Positions 43,049 through 51,059 of a stretch of DNA of 64,000 bases are shown here, piece after piece. The DNA comes from Kribbella pratensis. GTDB taxonomy: Bacteria > Actinomycetota > Actinomycetes > Propionibacteriales > Kribbellaceae. Position numbers and translations under genes: made by a program. A model generated the notes under the pieces. It was not told the origin of the DNA and ran no database searches. It was given only the letters and a program-made list of their open reading frames with translations. Each line of letters opens with the position of its first letter. The stretch's first letter is position 1. The stretch is taken from the NCBI RefSeq assembly GCF_004365355.1, contig NZ_SODP01000005.1:124001-188000 (forward strand). Direction: 5' to 3'.

Positions 43049-43938
43049 CCTCGGTCGAGGGCATCGGCCAGGGTGCGGATCTCCGCCGGGCCTACCCGGC
43101 AGCAGCCGCCGATGTGGGTCGCGCCGGCTGTTGCCCAGGCGCGGGCGAAGGGTGCCGGGCCGGTGCCGTTGCCGACCCAGCTTCTGGCGGCGGCGTTCCA
43201 GGATTCGCCGCGGTTGGGGTAGGCGATCGCGGGTTTGCCGGTGACGGCTACTGCGGTTTCGACGGCGGGCAGTACGTCGACAGGCCGGCAGCAGTTGATG
43301 CCTACGGCAACCACCTGGTCGATCGCGGCGAGCGCGAAGGCGTCGGTCAGAGGTTGACCGGCGCGGGTGTGAGGGCCGTCGATCGAGTAGGAGAACCAAG
43401 CCGGGAAGTCCAGCTCACCCAGCAGCCCCGCCAGCACCTCGGCCTCGTCGGTGTCCGGGATGGTTTCGATGGCCAGCAGGTCCGGGCCGGCAGCGATCAG
43501 CAACTCCAGCCGCGGCCCGTGAAAGTCGCGAAGGACGGTCGCCGGCACGCCGTACCGGCCGCGGTACTCCGAGCCGTCCGCCAGCATCGCGCCGTACGGA
43601 CCCACCGACGCGGCGACCAGTCCGCCCGGGAACTCGTCACGCACCTCCCGCGCGATCCGCACACTGCTCGCGATCAGCCGCTCCGCCTCGGCGCGCTCGA
43701 CGCCGGCCCGTTCGAAGCCGATCACGCTCGCCTGGTAACTCGCCGTCGTCGCGACCATCGCCCCGGCTTCGTAGTATGCGCGATGGACCGCCGCGATCTC
43801 CGCCGGATCGTCCCTCAGCAGCCGCGCGGACCACAGTGCGTCGGACAGGTCGTGCCCGCGGTCCTCGAGAGCATTCGACAAACCGCCGTCCAGGATGACC
43901 AACCGGTCAGAGGCCTTGGACAAGTTCGAAGACCTCAT
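43045..43938 (-). CDS. mmuM: Homocysteine S-methyltransferase
   Basis: Zinc-dependent methyltransferase of 297 aa that makes methionine from homocysteine and S-methylmethionine or SAM. ILDGGLSNALEDRG at the start, the zinc Cys in GINC and the pair in GGCC near the end are all present. Length and motifs fit MmuM. Its first 32 bases overlap the end of the D-amino-acid oxidase gene; a later start (TTG at 43923) is possible. Confidence 0.88.
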   Translation of the reverse strand: MRSSNLSKASDRLVILDGGLSNALEDRGHDLSDALWSARLLRDDPAEIAAVHRAYYEAGAMVATTASYQASVIGFERAGVERAEAERLIASSVRIAREVRDEFPGGLVAASVGPYGAMLADGSEYRGRYGVPATVLRDFHGPRLELLIAAGPDLLAIETIPDTDEAEVLAGLLGELDFPAWFSYSIDGPHTRAGQPLTDAFALAAIDQVVAVGINCCRPVDVLPAVETAVAVTGKPAIAYPNRGESWNAAARSWVGNGTGPAPFARAWATAGATHIGGCCRVGPAEIRTLADALDRG

Positions 43939-44833
43939 CCGCGCAACCCCACGACAGCGTCACGCCGGATCCGCCGTGTCCGTAGCAGTGGATCACCGGC
44001 TCACCGGTCCGCGTACGCACGAGCTCGCACCGGATCGTCGGCCGAGCAGGACGCAGACCGACGCGCTGCCGGATGATCTTCGCCTTGCGGAGCTGAGGAA
44101 CGAGCTCCGCGGCCCGCTCCAGAATCGCTGCGCTGGTCGAAGGATCCACCGCCAGATTCCAGTCGCCCGGCTGACTGGTCCCACCAACGACCACGTCGTG
44201 CTCACGCGGTACGACGTACGTCAGCTCGGTCGGCGACCGATCCGCAAGCAGCCACTCGGTCAGCCCGCACGGCTCGACCGTCATCACCTGACCCCGGACC
44301 GGCGTCACCGTCGGATCGCCCGCAGTCAGTCGCGCACCGAGCCCGGTGCAGTTCACGACCAGGTCGGCCCCGGTCGGCAACGCCGACAGCGCCGCCCGCG
44401 TCAGCGTCCCGCCCGCCTGCTCGAGTCGCTTCACCAACGCCGGCAGGTACGCCGGCATGTCGAGCACGGGCGCCGTGAACGACCACCCGTCCACGAACCC
44501 CTCCGGCGGCGATCCCACCCGGGTCAGATCAGGCAGTACGTCGGCCCACCGCGGATCCGGCGTACGGCCAGTCAGGAACTCGCGCCCGTGCCGCAGCTGC
44601 ACCGACGGCTCGATCTCCGCCAGCTTCGCGAACTCCTCGTACGACGTCCGGGACCAGCCCGCCACCCGGTCCTCCGGCGCCGACAGGTACGGGTACCAGA
44701 TCGCGGCCGCCACGGACGACGTCGTCTCCAACGGCAGGTCCCGGGCGAACACCGCCACGTCGTACCCGCCCTCGGCGAGCCGGATGGCACAGCTCAGCCC
44801 GATCACGCCCGCCCCGACCACGATCACGCGCAT
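43907..44833 (-). CDS. D-amino-acid oxidase family flavoenzyme
   Basis: FAD oxidase of 308 aa. The FAD motif VIVVGAGVIGLSCAIRLAEGG is at residues 3-23, the ARDLPLETTSSVAAAIWYPY segment is the family's substrate-side loop, and the C-terminus has the D-amino-acid oxidase pattern HCYGHGGSGVTLSWG. It probably oxidises D-amino acids to keto acids with peroxide production; specificity is not visible. Downstream it overlaps mmuM by 32 bp, and upstream it is 184 bp from dppA. Confidence 0.9.
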   Translation of the reverse strand: MRVIVVGAGVIGLSCAIRLAEGGYDVAVFARDLPLETTSSVAAAIWYPYLSAPEDRVAGWSRTSYEEFAKLAEIEPSVQLRHGREFLTGRTPDPRWADVLPDLTRVGSPPEGFVDGWSFTAPVLDMPAYLPALVKRLEQAGGTLTRAALSALPTGADLVVNCTGLGARLTAGDPTVTPVRGQVMTVEPCGLTEWLLADRSPTELTYVVPREHDVVVGGTSQPGDWNLAVDPSTSAAILERAAELVPQLRKAKIIRQRVGLRPARPTIRCELVRTRTGEPVIHCYGHGGSGVTLSWGCADEVFELVQGL

Positions 44834-44902
44834 CCTCAGATTGTCACCCGGCCGGCGCGATCATGCCACCGCCCTCGCCCGCAGCCGGACCTCCACCACT
44901 GA

Positions 44903-45025
44903 TCAACCCGCGGTGAACGGCCGCTCACACGCGCTGTTGAGCGTGGTGGGATCTGTGGCGCCGCAGTTGGTCAGTGGCACAGGATCGGGACCTGCGCACC
45001 AGCGGTTGAACGTCCGGCTACTCAC
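44903..45025 (-). CDS. Possible 40-aa Cys-containing peptide
   Basis: A 41-codon frame starts with GTG at 45025 inside the end of dppA and stops at 44903-44905. The product has three Cys and segments such as NRWCAGPDP and TNCGATDPTTLNS that look protein-like rather than random. No upstream in-frame coding continues, because a stop lies just before the GTG. It could be a tiny coupled gene, the remnant of a larger gene, or chance. Confidence 0.25.
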   Translation of the reverse strand: MSSRTFNRWCAGPDPVPLTNCGATDPTTLNSACERPFTAG

Positions 45026-45842
45026 TCACCCCGCGGCTCAGCAGCACGGTGGCGATGAAGGTCTTGTAGAGCTGCAGCGGATCATCGTTGCGCAGAGCAA
45101 CGACCTTGTCCTCGCGGCGTTCGACGTTGCGCAGTGCGCAGGCCAGCTCGGCGAACGCCCGGCTGTGGAACCGGACGGTCAGCTCGGCCGGCAGCGTGAT
45201 GCTCGGCGGCCTGATGTCGCTCAGCCGCGCCAGCGCGCGCCGGGCGCCGTCGTGGATCAGCTCGCGGGCCCGCTCCGGATGGACCGACAGTGCCGCGTTG
45301 TGCGAGATCGAATCCTTCACGACGACCGACTCGATGTCCGGGCAGAACGGCTGCGCCTCGTCGATCGTCACCCGGTCGCCCGAGATCAGTACGACGGGAA
45401 CGCCGTGCGCGAGCGCTACCAGCGCGTTGATGCCGGCCTCACCCGTGATCGAGCCGTTGAGGCGTACTTCGGCGATCGCGCGCGGGTTGTACGTGTGGTG
45501 CAGGACGGAACCCGTCGACCCGGCCGACCCGTGGTACGAGACGAAGAACGCCGCGTCGTACGAATCGTCAAGTCCCTCCATCATGTACAGCGGCTTGTGC
45601 TTCCCCGACAGGTAGCTCGCGCGGCCGTGCAGCTCGTCGGGACGCAGGTTCTGCATGGTCGAGTGCGAGTCGTTGACCAGGAACTCCGTGCCGCCCGCGG
45701 CCATCGCGCCGTCGATCGCGGCGTTGACCTCCGCCTGGAGTTGACCCCGGTAGTACTCGTACTCCTGACCCGGCCCCCGACACTGACTCCAGTCGACGAC
45801 GCCCGCCGTACCCTCCATGTCCGTTGACAAGAAGACCCTCAT
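45018..45842 (-). CDS. dppA: M55-family D-aminopeptidase
   Basis: Zinc peptidase of 274 aa. The start VFLSTDMEGTAGV gives the first metal-binding Asp and Glu, and later NDSHSTMQNLRPDEL and SYHGSAG supply the conserved His residues. DppA homologues cleave D-Ala-D-Ala-type peptides. It begins with no gap after the glucarate dehydratase stop, so it is the last member of that operon. Its link to hexarate use is unclear. Confidence 0.88.
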   Translation of the reverse strand: MRVFLSTDMEGTAGVVDWSQCRGPGQEYEYYRGQLQAEVNAAIDGAMAAGGTEFLVNDSHSTMQNLRPDELHGRASYLSGKHKPLYMMEGLDDSYDAAFFVSYHGSAGSTGSVLHHTYNPRAIAEVRLNGSITGEAGINALVALAHGVPVVLISGDRVTIDEAQPFCPDIESVVVKDSISHNAALSVHPERARELIHDGARRALARLSDIRPPSITLPAELTVRFHSRAFAELACALRNVERREDKVVALRNDDPLQLYKTFIATVLLSRGVSE

Positions 45843-47162
45843 CTAGCGCACCATACAGGGCCGTTTCGGGTCGAAGGTCCAGTCCTTCATCAGGTACTGC
45901 ATCGCGATCGCGTCGTTGCGTGCGCCGAGTCCGTGCTGCAGGTACAGCTCGTGCGCGGCATCCAATGCGTCGCGGTCGAGCTCCACGCCGAGACCGGGGC
46001 GCGTGGGTACGGCGATCTCGCCGCCGACGATCCGCAACGGTTCCTTGGTCAGGGCCTGACCGTCCTGCCAGATCCAGTGCGTGTCGAGTGCGGTGATGTC
46101 GCCGGGCGCGGCCGCGCCGACCTGCGTGAACATCGCCAGCGAGATGTCGAAGTGGTTGTTCGAGTGCGAACCCCAGGTCAGCCCGAAGTCGTTGCAGAGC
46201 TGCGCGACCCGTACCGATCCGGCCATCGTCCAGAAGTGGGGGTCGGCCAGGGGGATGTCGACCGCGTCCATCCGGATCGCGTGTGCCAGTTCGCGCCAGT
46301 CGGTCGCGATCATGTTGGTCGCCGTACGCAGTCCGGTATGCCGCTTGAACTCGGCCATCGTCTCCCGCCCGGAGAACCCAGGCTCGGCACCACATGGGTC
46401 CTCGACGTACGCGAGTACATCGTCCAGCCCCGAGCAGACTGCGATGGCTTCGCGGACCGACCATGCGCCGTTCGGGTCAACCGTGATCCGCGCCTCCGGG
46501 AACCGTTCGTGCAACGCGCGGACCGCGTCGATCTCGACCTGCGCGTCGAAGACGCCGCCCTTCAACTTGAAGTCCGCGAACCCGTAGCGCTCCTGAGCAG
46601 CCTCCGCCAAGGCAACGACGTCCTCTTGGGTGAGTGCCGGGCGCCGCCTCAGCTGCGCCCAAGCGTCGTCGCCGCCATCAGTCACGTACGGCAGAGCAGT
46701 CCGCGCTGCATCCCCGACGTAGAACAAGTAGCCCAGCACTGGGACCGCACTGCGTTGCTGGCCGTCCCCAAGCAGTTCGGCGATTGGTATACCAAGGTGC
46801 TGGCCGAGGAGGTCGAGCAGCGCCGACTCGAGCCCCGTCACCGCATGAACCGTCGTGCGCAGGTCGAAGGTCTGCGATCCGCGGCCCTCGCTGTCCCGGC
46901 CCGCGAAGGTGGTGGAGACGTTGCGGAGCAGGTGCCGATGCGTGGCCAACGAGTGGCCGACGAGCAGCGGTGCAGCGTCGCGGATGGTGGATGCGATCTT
47001 CTCGCCGCCAGGCACCTCGCCCAGCCCCGTGTTGCCCGAGCTGTCGGTCACGATCACCACGTTGCGCGTGAAGAACGGCCCGTGCGCGCCGCTCAGGTTG
47101 AGCAGCATGCTGTCGTGGCCGGCCACCGGCACGACCTCGACAGACGTGACAGTCGGCGTCAT
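45843..47162 (-). CDS. gudD: D-glucarate dehydratase
   Basis: Enolase-superfamily dehydratase of 439 aa that converts D-glucarate to 5-dehydro-4-deoxyglucarate. Characteristic segments are FKLKGGVF (catalytic Lys), TVDPNGAW, YVEDPCGAE, NMIATDWRE, SHSNNHFDISLAM with the catalytic His, and the C-terminal DPKRPCMVR. Length equals the family norm. It overlaps the stop of kdgD by ATGA, so the two sequential enzymes are made together. A TTGGTATACCAA palindrome lies inside the gene at 46784-46795. Confidence 0.93.
   Translation of the reverse strand: MTPTVTSVEVVPVAGHDSMLLNLSGAHGPFFTRNVVIVTDSSGNTGLGEVPGGEKIASTIRDAAPLLVGHSLATHRHLLRNVSTTFAGRDSEGRGSQTFDLRTTVHAVTGLESALLDLLGQHLGIPIAELLGDGQQRSAVPVLGYLFYVGDAARTALPYVTDGGDDAWAQLRRRPALTQEDVVALAEAAQERYGFADFKLKGGVFDAQVEIDAVRALHERFPEARITVDPNGAWSVREAIAVCSGLDDVLAYVEDPCGAEPGFSGRETMAEFKRHTGLRTATNMIATDWRELAHAIRMDAVDIPLADPHFWTMAGSVRVAQLCNDFGLTWGSHSNNHFDISLAMFTQVGAAAPGDITALDTHWIWQDGQALTKEPLRIVGGEIAVPTRPGLGVELDRDALDAAHELYLQHGLGARNDAIAMQYLMKDWTFDPKRPCMVR
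46784..46795. promoter_or_regulatory. TTGGTATACCAA palindrome inside gudD
   Basis: A perfect 12-base palindrome of the form bound by several FCD-type GntR regulators of sugar acids. It includes the Ile codon ATA, very rare in this GC-rich DNA, suggesting DNA-level constraint. Related boxes occur at 49452-49464 and 49766-49779. Confidence 0.4.
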
Positions 47163-48085
47163 TTGACCTTCCCGATCAACTCGGTCAGCAGCGCGAGCTC
47201 GTCTTCGGTCAGATCCTGCAACGGCGGCCGCACCGGCCCGGCGGACCGCCCGATCGCGTTCACGCCGGCCTTCACGATCGAAACGGCATACCCCTTCGTC
47301 CGGTCGCGGATGTCCAGGTACGGCAGGACGAACTCGTTGAGCTTTTGGTAGACCGAAGTACGGTCCTGGGCGACCACGTCTGCATAGAAGCCGAGCGCGA
47401 ACTCGGGCACGAAGTTGAAGATCGCCGACGAGTACGTGCTGTACCCGAGCTGCAGCAGCGGCAGCGCGAACGTCTCGGCCGTCGGCAGCCCGCCGATGTA
47501 CGTGAGCCGCTCGCCCACCCGCGCGTACGTCCGGGTCATCATCTCGATGTTGCCGACGCCGTCCTTGAGGCAGACAAGGTTCGGATTCCGCTCCGTGAGC
47601 GCGGCGACCGACGCGTCGTTCAGGATCGCGTTCGCTCGGCTGTACACGGTCACGCCGAGGCTCGTGCTTCGGCAGACCGCCGACACGTGCTCGACCAAAC
47701 CGGCCTGCCCCGCCTCGGTCAGGTACGGCGGAAGCAGCAGGATCCCGTCCGCCCCAGCGGACTCGGCCGCCTGCGCTCCCGCGATCGCAGTCGCTGTACC
47801 GCCGGTGGCCGGCGCGATCACCGGAACTCGGCCGTTCACCTCGGACACAGCAGCTCGTACGACGGTGTCGATCTCGGCTGTGGTCAACGAGAAACCCTCT
47901 CCCGTACCGCCTGCGGCGAACAGACCTGCGACGTCGTACTGGCTCAGCCAGGACAGGTGCTCGCGGTACCCGGCCTCGTTGAAGCTCAGATCCGGGTGGA
48001 AATGCGTCACGGGGAACGAGAGCAGCCCGGTCTTCAGTTGCGCGGCGAGTTCACCGGGGGAGTAGCGGGAGGAGTGATGGGTCAC
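47159..48085 (-). CDS. kdgD: 5-dehydro-4-deoxyglucarate dehydratase
   Basis: Schiff-base lyase of 308 aa in the dihydrodipicolinate synthase family. It dehydrates and decarboxylates 5-dehydro-4-deoxyglucarate to 2-oxoglutarate semialdehyde. The Schiff-base Lys is in VCLKDGVGN, the Tyr is in VTVYSRANA, and AAGGTGEGFSL is the substrate-binding loop; these distinguish it from DapA. The ATG at 48085 is preceded by GGGGAGTAG-type purines. It is first in the kdgD-gudD-dppA operon. The downstream semialdehyde dehydrogenase is not in the window. Confidence 0.92.
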   Translation of the reverse strand: MTHHSSRYSPGELAAQLKTGLLSFPVTHFHPDLSFNEAGYREHLSWLSQYDVAGLFAAGGTGEGFSLTTAEIDTVVRAAVSEVNGRVPVIAPATGGTATAIAGAQAAESAGADGILLLPPYLTEAGQAGLVEHVSAVCRSTSLGVTVYSRANAILNDASVAALTERNPNLVCLKDGVGNIEMMTRTYARVGERLTYIGGLPTAETFALPLLQLGYSTYSSAIFNFVPEFALGFYADVVAQDRTSVYQKLNEFVLPYLDIRDRTKGYAVSIVKAGVNAIGRSAGPVRPPLQDLTEDELALLTELIGKVK

Positions 48086-48119
48086 GCTCGTCAGCGTAAG
48101 AAGACTCGTGGATACCTGT

Positions 48120-48135
48120 CCAAGATCGATTTTGG
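48120..48135. promoter_or_regulatory. LysR-type operator candidate before kdgD
   Basis: CCAAGATC and GATTTTGG form a 16-base palindrome with one mismatched pair. It stands in the 52-bp gap between the LysR stop and kdgD, 35 bp upstream of the kdgD ATG. The T-N11-A-like shape suits a LysR protein. Confidence 0.45.
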
Positions 48136-48137
48136 AT

Positions 48138-49016
48138 CTAGTGATGCTCTGGGAGCATCGTGAGCACCCGTCGCAGGACCGGACTGGTCGCGTCCCGCCG
48201 CCAGATCGCGTGCAACTCGACCGGGTCGCCGGCGCCCTCGAGGTCGCAGTACGTCACGCCCTCGACGCCGAGGCTGCGGGCCGACGCCGGGACGAGCGCG
48301 ACACCACGGCCGGCCGCGACCAGCAGGATCACCGTCAGGATCTGCTGCACCCGCTGTTCGATCCGCGGATGCGACTCGGCGAGGAACCGGACCGTCAGTT
48401 CGTGGAAGTAGCGTGCCTGCGTCGGCGAATAGCTGATCACCCGCTCACCGGCGAAGTCGCCTGCGGACAGCGGCCGCCCGAGCGCCGCCAGTCGATGGTT
48501 GCCGGGGACAACAGCACACAGCGGCTCGCGGTCCACCACCCGCGAGTCCAGTACGTCGCTGTCGAACGGCGGCCGGCCCAGACCGAGATCGAGCTCGCCA
48601 CGTAGGAGGCCGTCGAGCTGAGCAGGCGTCACCCGCTCGTGCAGGATGACGTCGACGTCGGGCAGTTCCTCCGACATCCGACGTAGCAGCGGACCGAGTG
48701 TGCGAATCGCCGAAGTCGCGGTGAAGCCGAGTCGCAGCGTCCCCGCCGCGCCCTGGTCGACGCGCCGCGCGAGATCACCCGCGGTCTCGACCAGCGCGAG
48801 TAGCCGGCGAGCCTCGACCAGGAAAGCCTGGCCGGCCTCAGTGAGCTCGACCTTGCGGTTGTCGCGTTCCAGCAATCGCGCCCCGACGGCGCGTTCGAGC
48901 TTCTGTACCTGCCGGCTCAGCGGCGGCTGCGTCATGTTCAGCCGTTCCGCGGCCCGGCCGAAGTGCAGTTCCTCGGCGACGGCGACGAAGGCGCTCAGTT
49001 GATCGAGCGAGAACAT
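48138..49016 (-). CDS. LysR-family transcriptional regulator
   Basis: Regulator of 292 aa. The N-terminal HTH covers residues 1-60 (FVAVAEELHFGRAAERLNMTQPPLSRQVQKLE) and the rest is the periplasmic-like effector domain. It is encoded just upstream of kdgD-gudD-dppA on the same strand and is the likely activator of hexarate use, probably responding to glucarate or galactarate. This is inferred from position. Confidence 0.9.
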   Translation of the reverse strand: MFSLDQLSAFVAVAEELHFGRAAERLNMTQPPLSRQVQKLERAVGARLLERDNRKVELTEAGQAFLVEARRLLALVETAGDLARRVDQGAAGTLRLGFTATSAIRTLGPLLRRMSEELPDVDVILHERVTPAQLDGLLRGELDLGLGRPPFDSDVLDSRVVDREPLCAVVPGNHRLAALGRPLSAGDFAGERVISYSPTQARYFHELTVRFLAESHPRIEQRVQQILTVILLVAAGRGVALVPASARSLGVEGVTYCDLEGAGDPVELHAIWRRDATSPVLRRVLTMLPEHH

Positions 49017-49103
49017 GATTCCCGAAAGGTATCACTCGCTGCCCAATCGGCCTTGAACACGCATGATCAGGCTTCCCGCATCGCTCGCTGGCAGTCCCGG
49101 GCG

Positions 49104-49787
49104 CTATCCGGGCTGGTGGGTCAGCAGCCGATGGCGTGTGCTCGAGAGATGGACCCGCATCGCCGCACGCGCCGCCTCGGGGTCGGCGTGTTCGATCGCC
49201 GCGTGGATGTTCTCGTGCTCGTGGATCACCCGGGCCAGGTGGTCCGGGTCGGACATCTCGTACGCCGGATCGAGTCGCGTCCGCGGCAGCATGATCATCA
49301 TCGGTCCGAGCTCGCCGATCAGGTCGGAGTAGAAACGGTTGCCTGAAGCAACCGCTACCTTCAGGTGGAACGCGAAGTCCGCATCCACCGACCGCGCCGG
49401 ATCGTCCCCGATCCGCCGGTACTCGTCCAGCGCCCGCTCGATCCCCTTCAGTTGGTATACCGAACGTCGGCCCGCTGCCAGCCCGGCTGCCTCACTCTCC
49501 ACGCCGATCCGGAAGTCCATCAGCTCCAGCACGTCGCGGTGCGATCGCACCTCGCGCAGTCCCGACGTACGCTCCGGAACCTCCAGCACGAAAGAGCCAC
49601 GGCCCTGGAACGTCTCCACGAGACCGGCCGCCTGCAGCCGGGAGACGGCTTCACGCACGACAGTCCGGCTGACGCCGAACTCTTCCACCAGGCTGTTCTC
49701 GCCTGGCAGCTTCTCACCAGGAGTGATCTCTCCGCTGAGAATCCGTTGCTTCAGTTCCTCGACGATTTGGTATGCCAAACCGCTCAT
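49104..49787 (-). CDS. GntR-family regulator, FadR/FCD type
   Basis: Regulator of 227 aa. The N-terminal winged helix spans about residues 10-70 (LKQRILSGEITPGEKLPG, then VSRTVVREAVSRLQAAGLVE); the C-terminal all-helix FCD domain follows, with His and Asp residues for a metal-bound carboxylate ligand. The ATG at 49787 overlaps the stop of the galactarate dehydratase (ATGA). It probably senses a sugar acid and controls its own operon. Two boxes of the TTGGTATACC type lie inside its gene. Confidence 0.9.
   Translation of the reverse strand: MSGLAYQIVEELKQRILSGEITPGEKLPGENSLVEEFGVSRTVVREAVSRLQAAGLVETFQGRGSFVLEVPERTSGLREVRSHRDVLELMDFRIGVESEAAGLAAGRRSVYQLKGIERALDEYRRIGDDPARSVDADFAFHLKVAVASGNRFYSDLIGELGPMMIMLPRTRLDPAYEMSDPDHLARVIHEHENIHAAIEHADPEAARAAMRVHLSSTRHRLLTHQPG
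49452..49464. promoter_or_regulatory. TTGGTATACCGAA box inside the GntR gene
   Basis: Eleven of the first 12 bases match the gudD palindrome. In the reverse frame it encodes SVYQ with the rarely used codons GTA and CAA, hinting that the DNA sequence itself is conserved. A candidate intragenic operator for the FCD regulator. Confidence 0.35.
49766..49779. promoter_or_regulatory. TTTGGTATGCCAAA box at the GntR start
   Basis: A near-palindromic version of the TTGGTATACCAA box, eight bases inside the GntR start codon. It could allow feedback on the regulator gene, though it is coding sequence and may be chance. Confidence 0.3.
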
Positions 49788-50902
49788 CGCCGGAACTCGC
49801 AACTGTCGACCGTCCACCGCGCGCACTGTTCGCTGGTCGTGAAGCCGAGGCCGGGCCGGTCCGGCACGAGCATGCGGCCGTCGACCGTCTCCAGACGCTC
49901 GTTGAACAAGGGATTCAGCCACTCGAAATGCTCGACCCAAGGTTCGCGCGGATACGCGGCCGCGAGGTGCAGGTGGATCTCCATCGCGAAGTGCGGAGCC
50001 AGCTGAAGACCGTTGTGGTCGGCAAGCGTTGCCAGCTTGAGGAACGGCGTGATGCCGCCGATCCGTGGTGCGTCCGGCTGGATGATGTCGGCCGCCCGGG
50101 CCTCGATCAGCCGGACGTGTTCACCGACGCTCGACAACATTTCACCCGTCGCGATCGGAGTGTCCAGCGCTGCGGCCAGCTCCGCATGTCCGACGGCGTC
50201 GTACGCGTCGAGCGGCTCCTCGATCCACACCAGGTTGAACTCCTCCAGCACACGACCGAAGCGCAGCGCGGTCGGGCGGTCCCACTGCTGGTTCGCGTCG
50301 ACCATCAGCGGTACGTCGTCGCCGAGGTGCTCGCGGACGGCTCGGACCCGTTCGAGGTCGATGCGGGTGTCGGGCTGACCGACCTTGATCTTGATCCCGC
50401 CGATGCCGTCGGCCAGCGATTTCGAGGCGCGTTCCTGGACCTCCTCGATCGGCGCGTGCAGGAAGCCGCCGGACGTGTTGTACGCGCGGACCGAGTCCCG
50501 GTGCGCGCCGAGCAGCTTGGCCAGCGGGAGATCGGCCCGCTTCGCCTTCAGATCCCAGAGCGCGATGTCGATGGCCGCGATCGCCTGCGTCGCGACGCCG
50601 GATCGGCCGACCGATGCGCCGGCCCAGAGCAACTTGTCGTACACCTTGCCGATGTCCGACGGGTCCTCGCCGATCAGCCCCGCCGCGATCTCCTTCGCAT
50701 GCGCGTACTGCGCCGGACCGCCGGCCCGCTTGGAGTAGCTGAAGCCGATCCCGTGCTGCTCCTGCTCACTCGCTATCTCCGCGAACAGGAAGACGATCTC
50801 GGTCATCGGCCGCTGCCGCCCGGTCAGCACCTTTGCGTCGCTGATCGGCTGGTCGAGCGGAAGAACCACGGACGACAGCTTCACCTCGCGGATGCGATCC
50901 AT
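49784..50902 (-). CDS. L-talarate/galactarate dehydratase
   Basis: Enolase-superfamily dehydratase of 372 aa that turns galactarate (or talarate) into 5-dehydro-4-deoxyglucarate. Family hallmarks are PLDQPISDAKVLTGRQ at the start, GIKIKVGQP with the catalytic Lys, LMVDANQQWD, IEEPLDAYD, and HFAMEIHLHL, which match the Salmonella talarate/galactarate enzyme pattern. Same product as GudD, so the two feed KdgD. ATGA coupling to the GntR gene. A perfect palindrome lies 14 bp before the start. Confidence 0.9.
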   Translation of the reverse strand: MDRIREVKLSSVVLPLDQPISDAKVLTGRQRPMTEIVFLFAEIASEQEQHGIGFSYSKRAGGPAQYAHAKEIAAGLIGEDPSDIGKVYDKLLWAGASVGRSGVATQAIAAIDIALWDLKAKRADLPLAKLLGAHRDSVRAYNTSGGFLHAPIEEVQERASKSLADGIGGIKIKVGQPDTRIDLERVRAVREHLGDDVPLMVDANQQWDRPTALRFGRVLEEFNLVWIEEPLDAYDAVGHAELAAALDTPIATGEMLSSVGEHVRLIEARAADIIQPDAPRIGGITPFLKLATLADHNGLQLAPHFAMEIHLHLAAAYPREPWVEHFEWLNPLFNERLETVDGRMLVPDRPGLGFTTSEQCARWTVDSCEFRR

Positions 50903-50915
50903 GGCCAGTGATCGT

Positions 50916-50932
50916 ACAAGTTGTCAACTTGT
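50916..50932. promoter_or_regulatory. Operator palindrome upstream of the galactarate dehydratase
   Basis: ACAAGTTG and CAACTTGT are perfect inverted arms around one central T, starting 14 bp before the ATG at 50902. It has the size and symmetry of an FCD-type GntR operator and would overlap the promoter or leader, so the GntR protein encoded downstream is the likely binder. Confidence 0.65.
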
Positions 50933-51059
50933 CCAACAAGAGCCTCGATTGACACCTTCGTAACACCAGGTGACTCAGGCGGAAACACCAGTCGGCGAGG
51001 CTGCTCTCTCGCGGACAACGTCGTCGCGTGACCAGATCTGCCTGGGGAAGGAAGTCGCG

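Noticed and set aside
50949..50977. TTGACA-like -35 before glsA
   Set aside because: A good -35 hexamer exists but no acceptable -10 sequence stands at the right distance, so no promoter is annotated.
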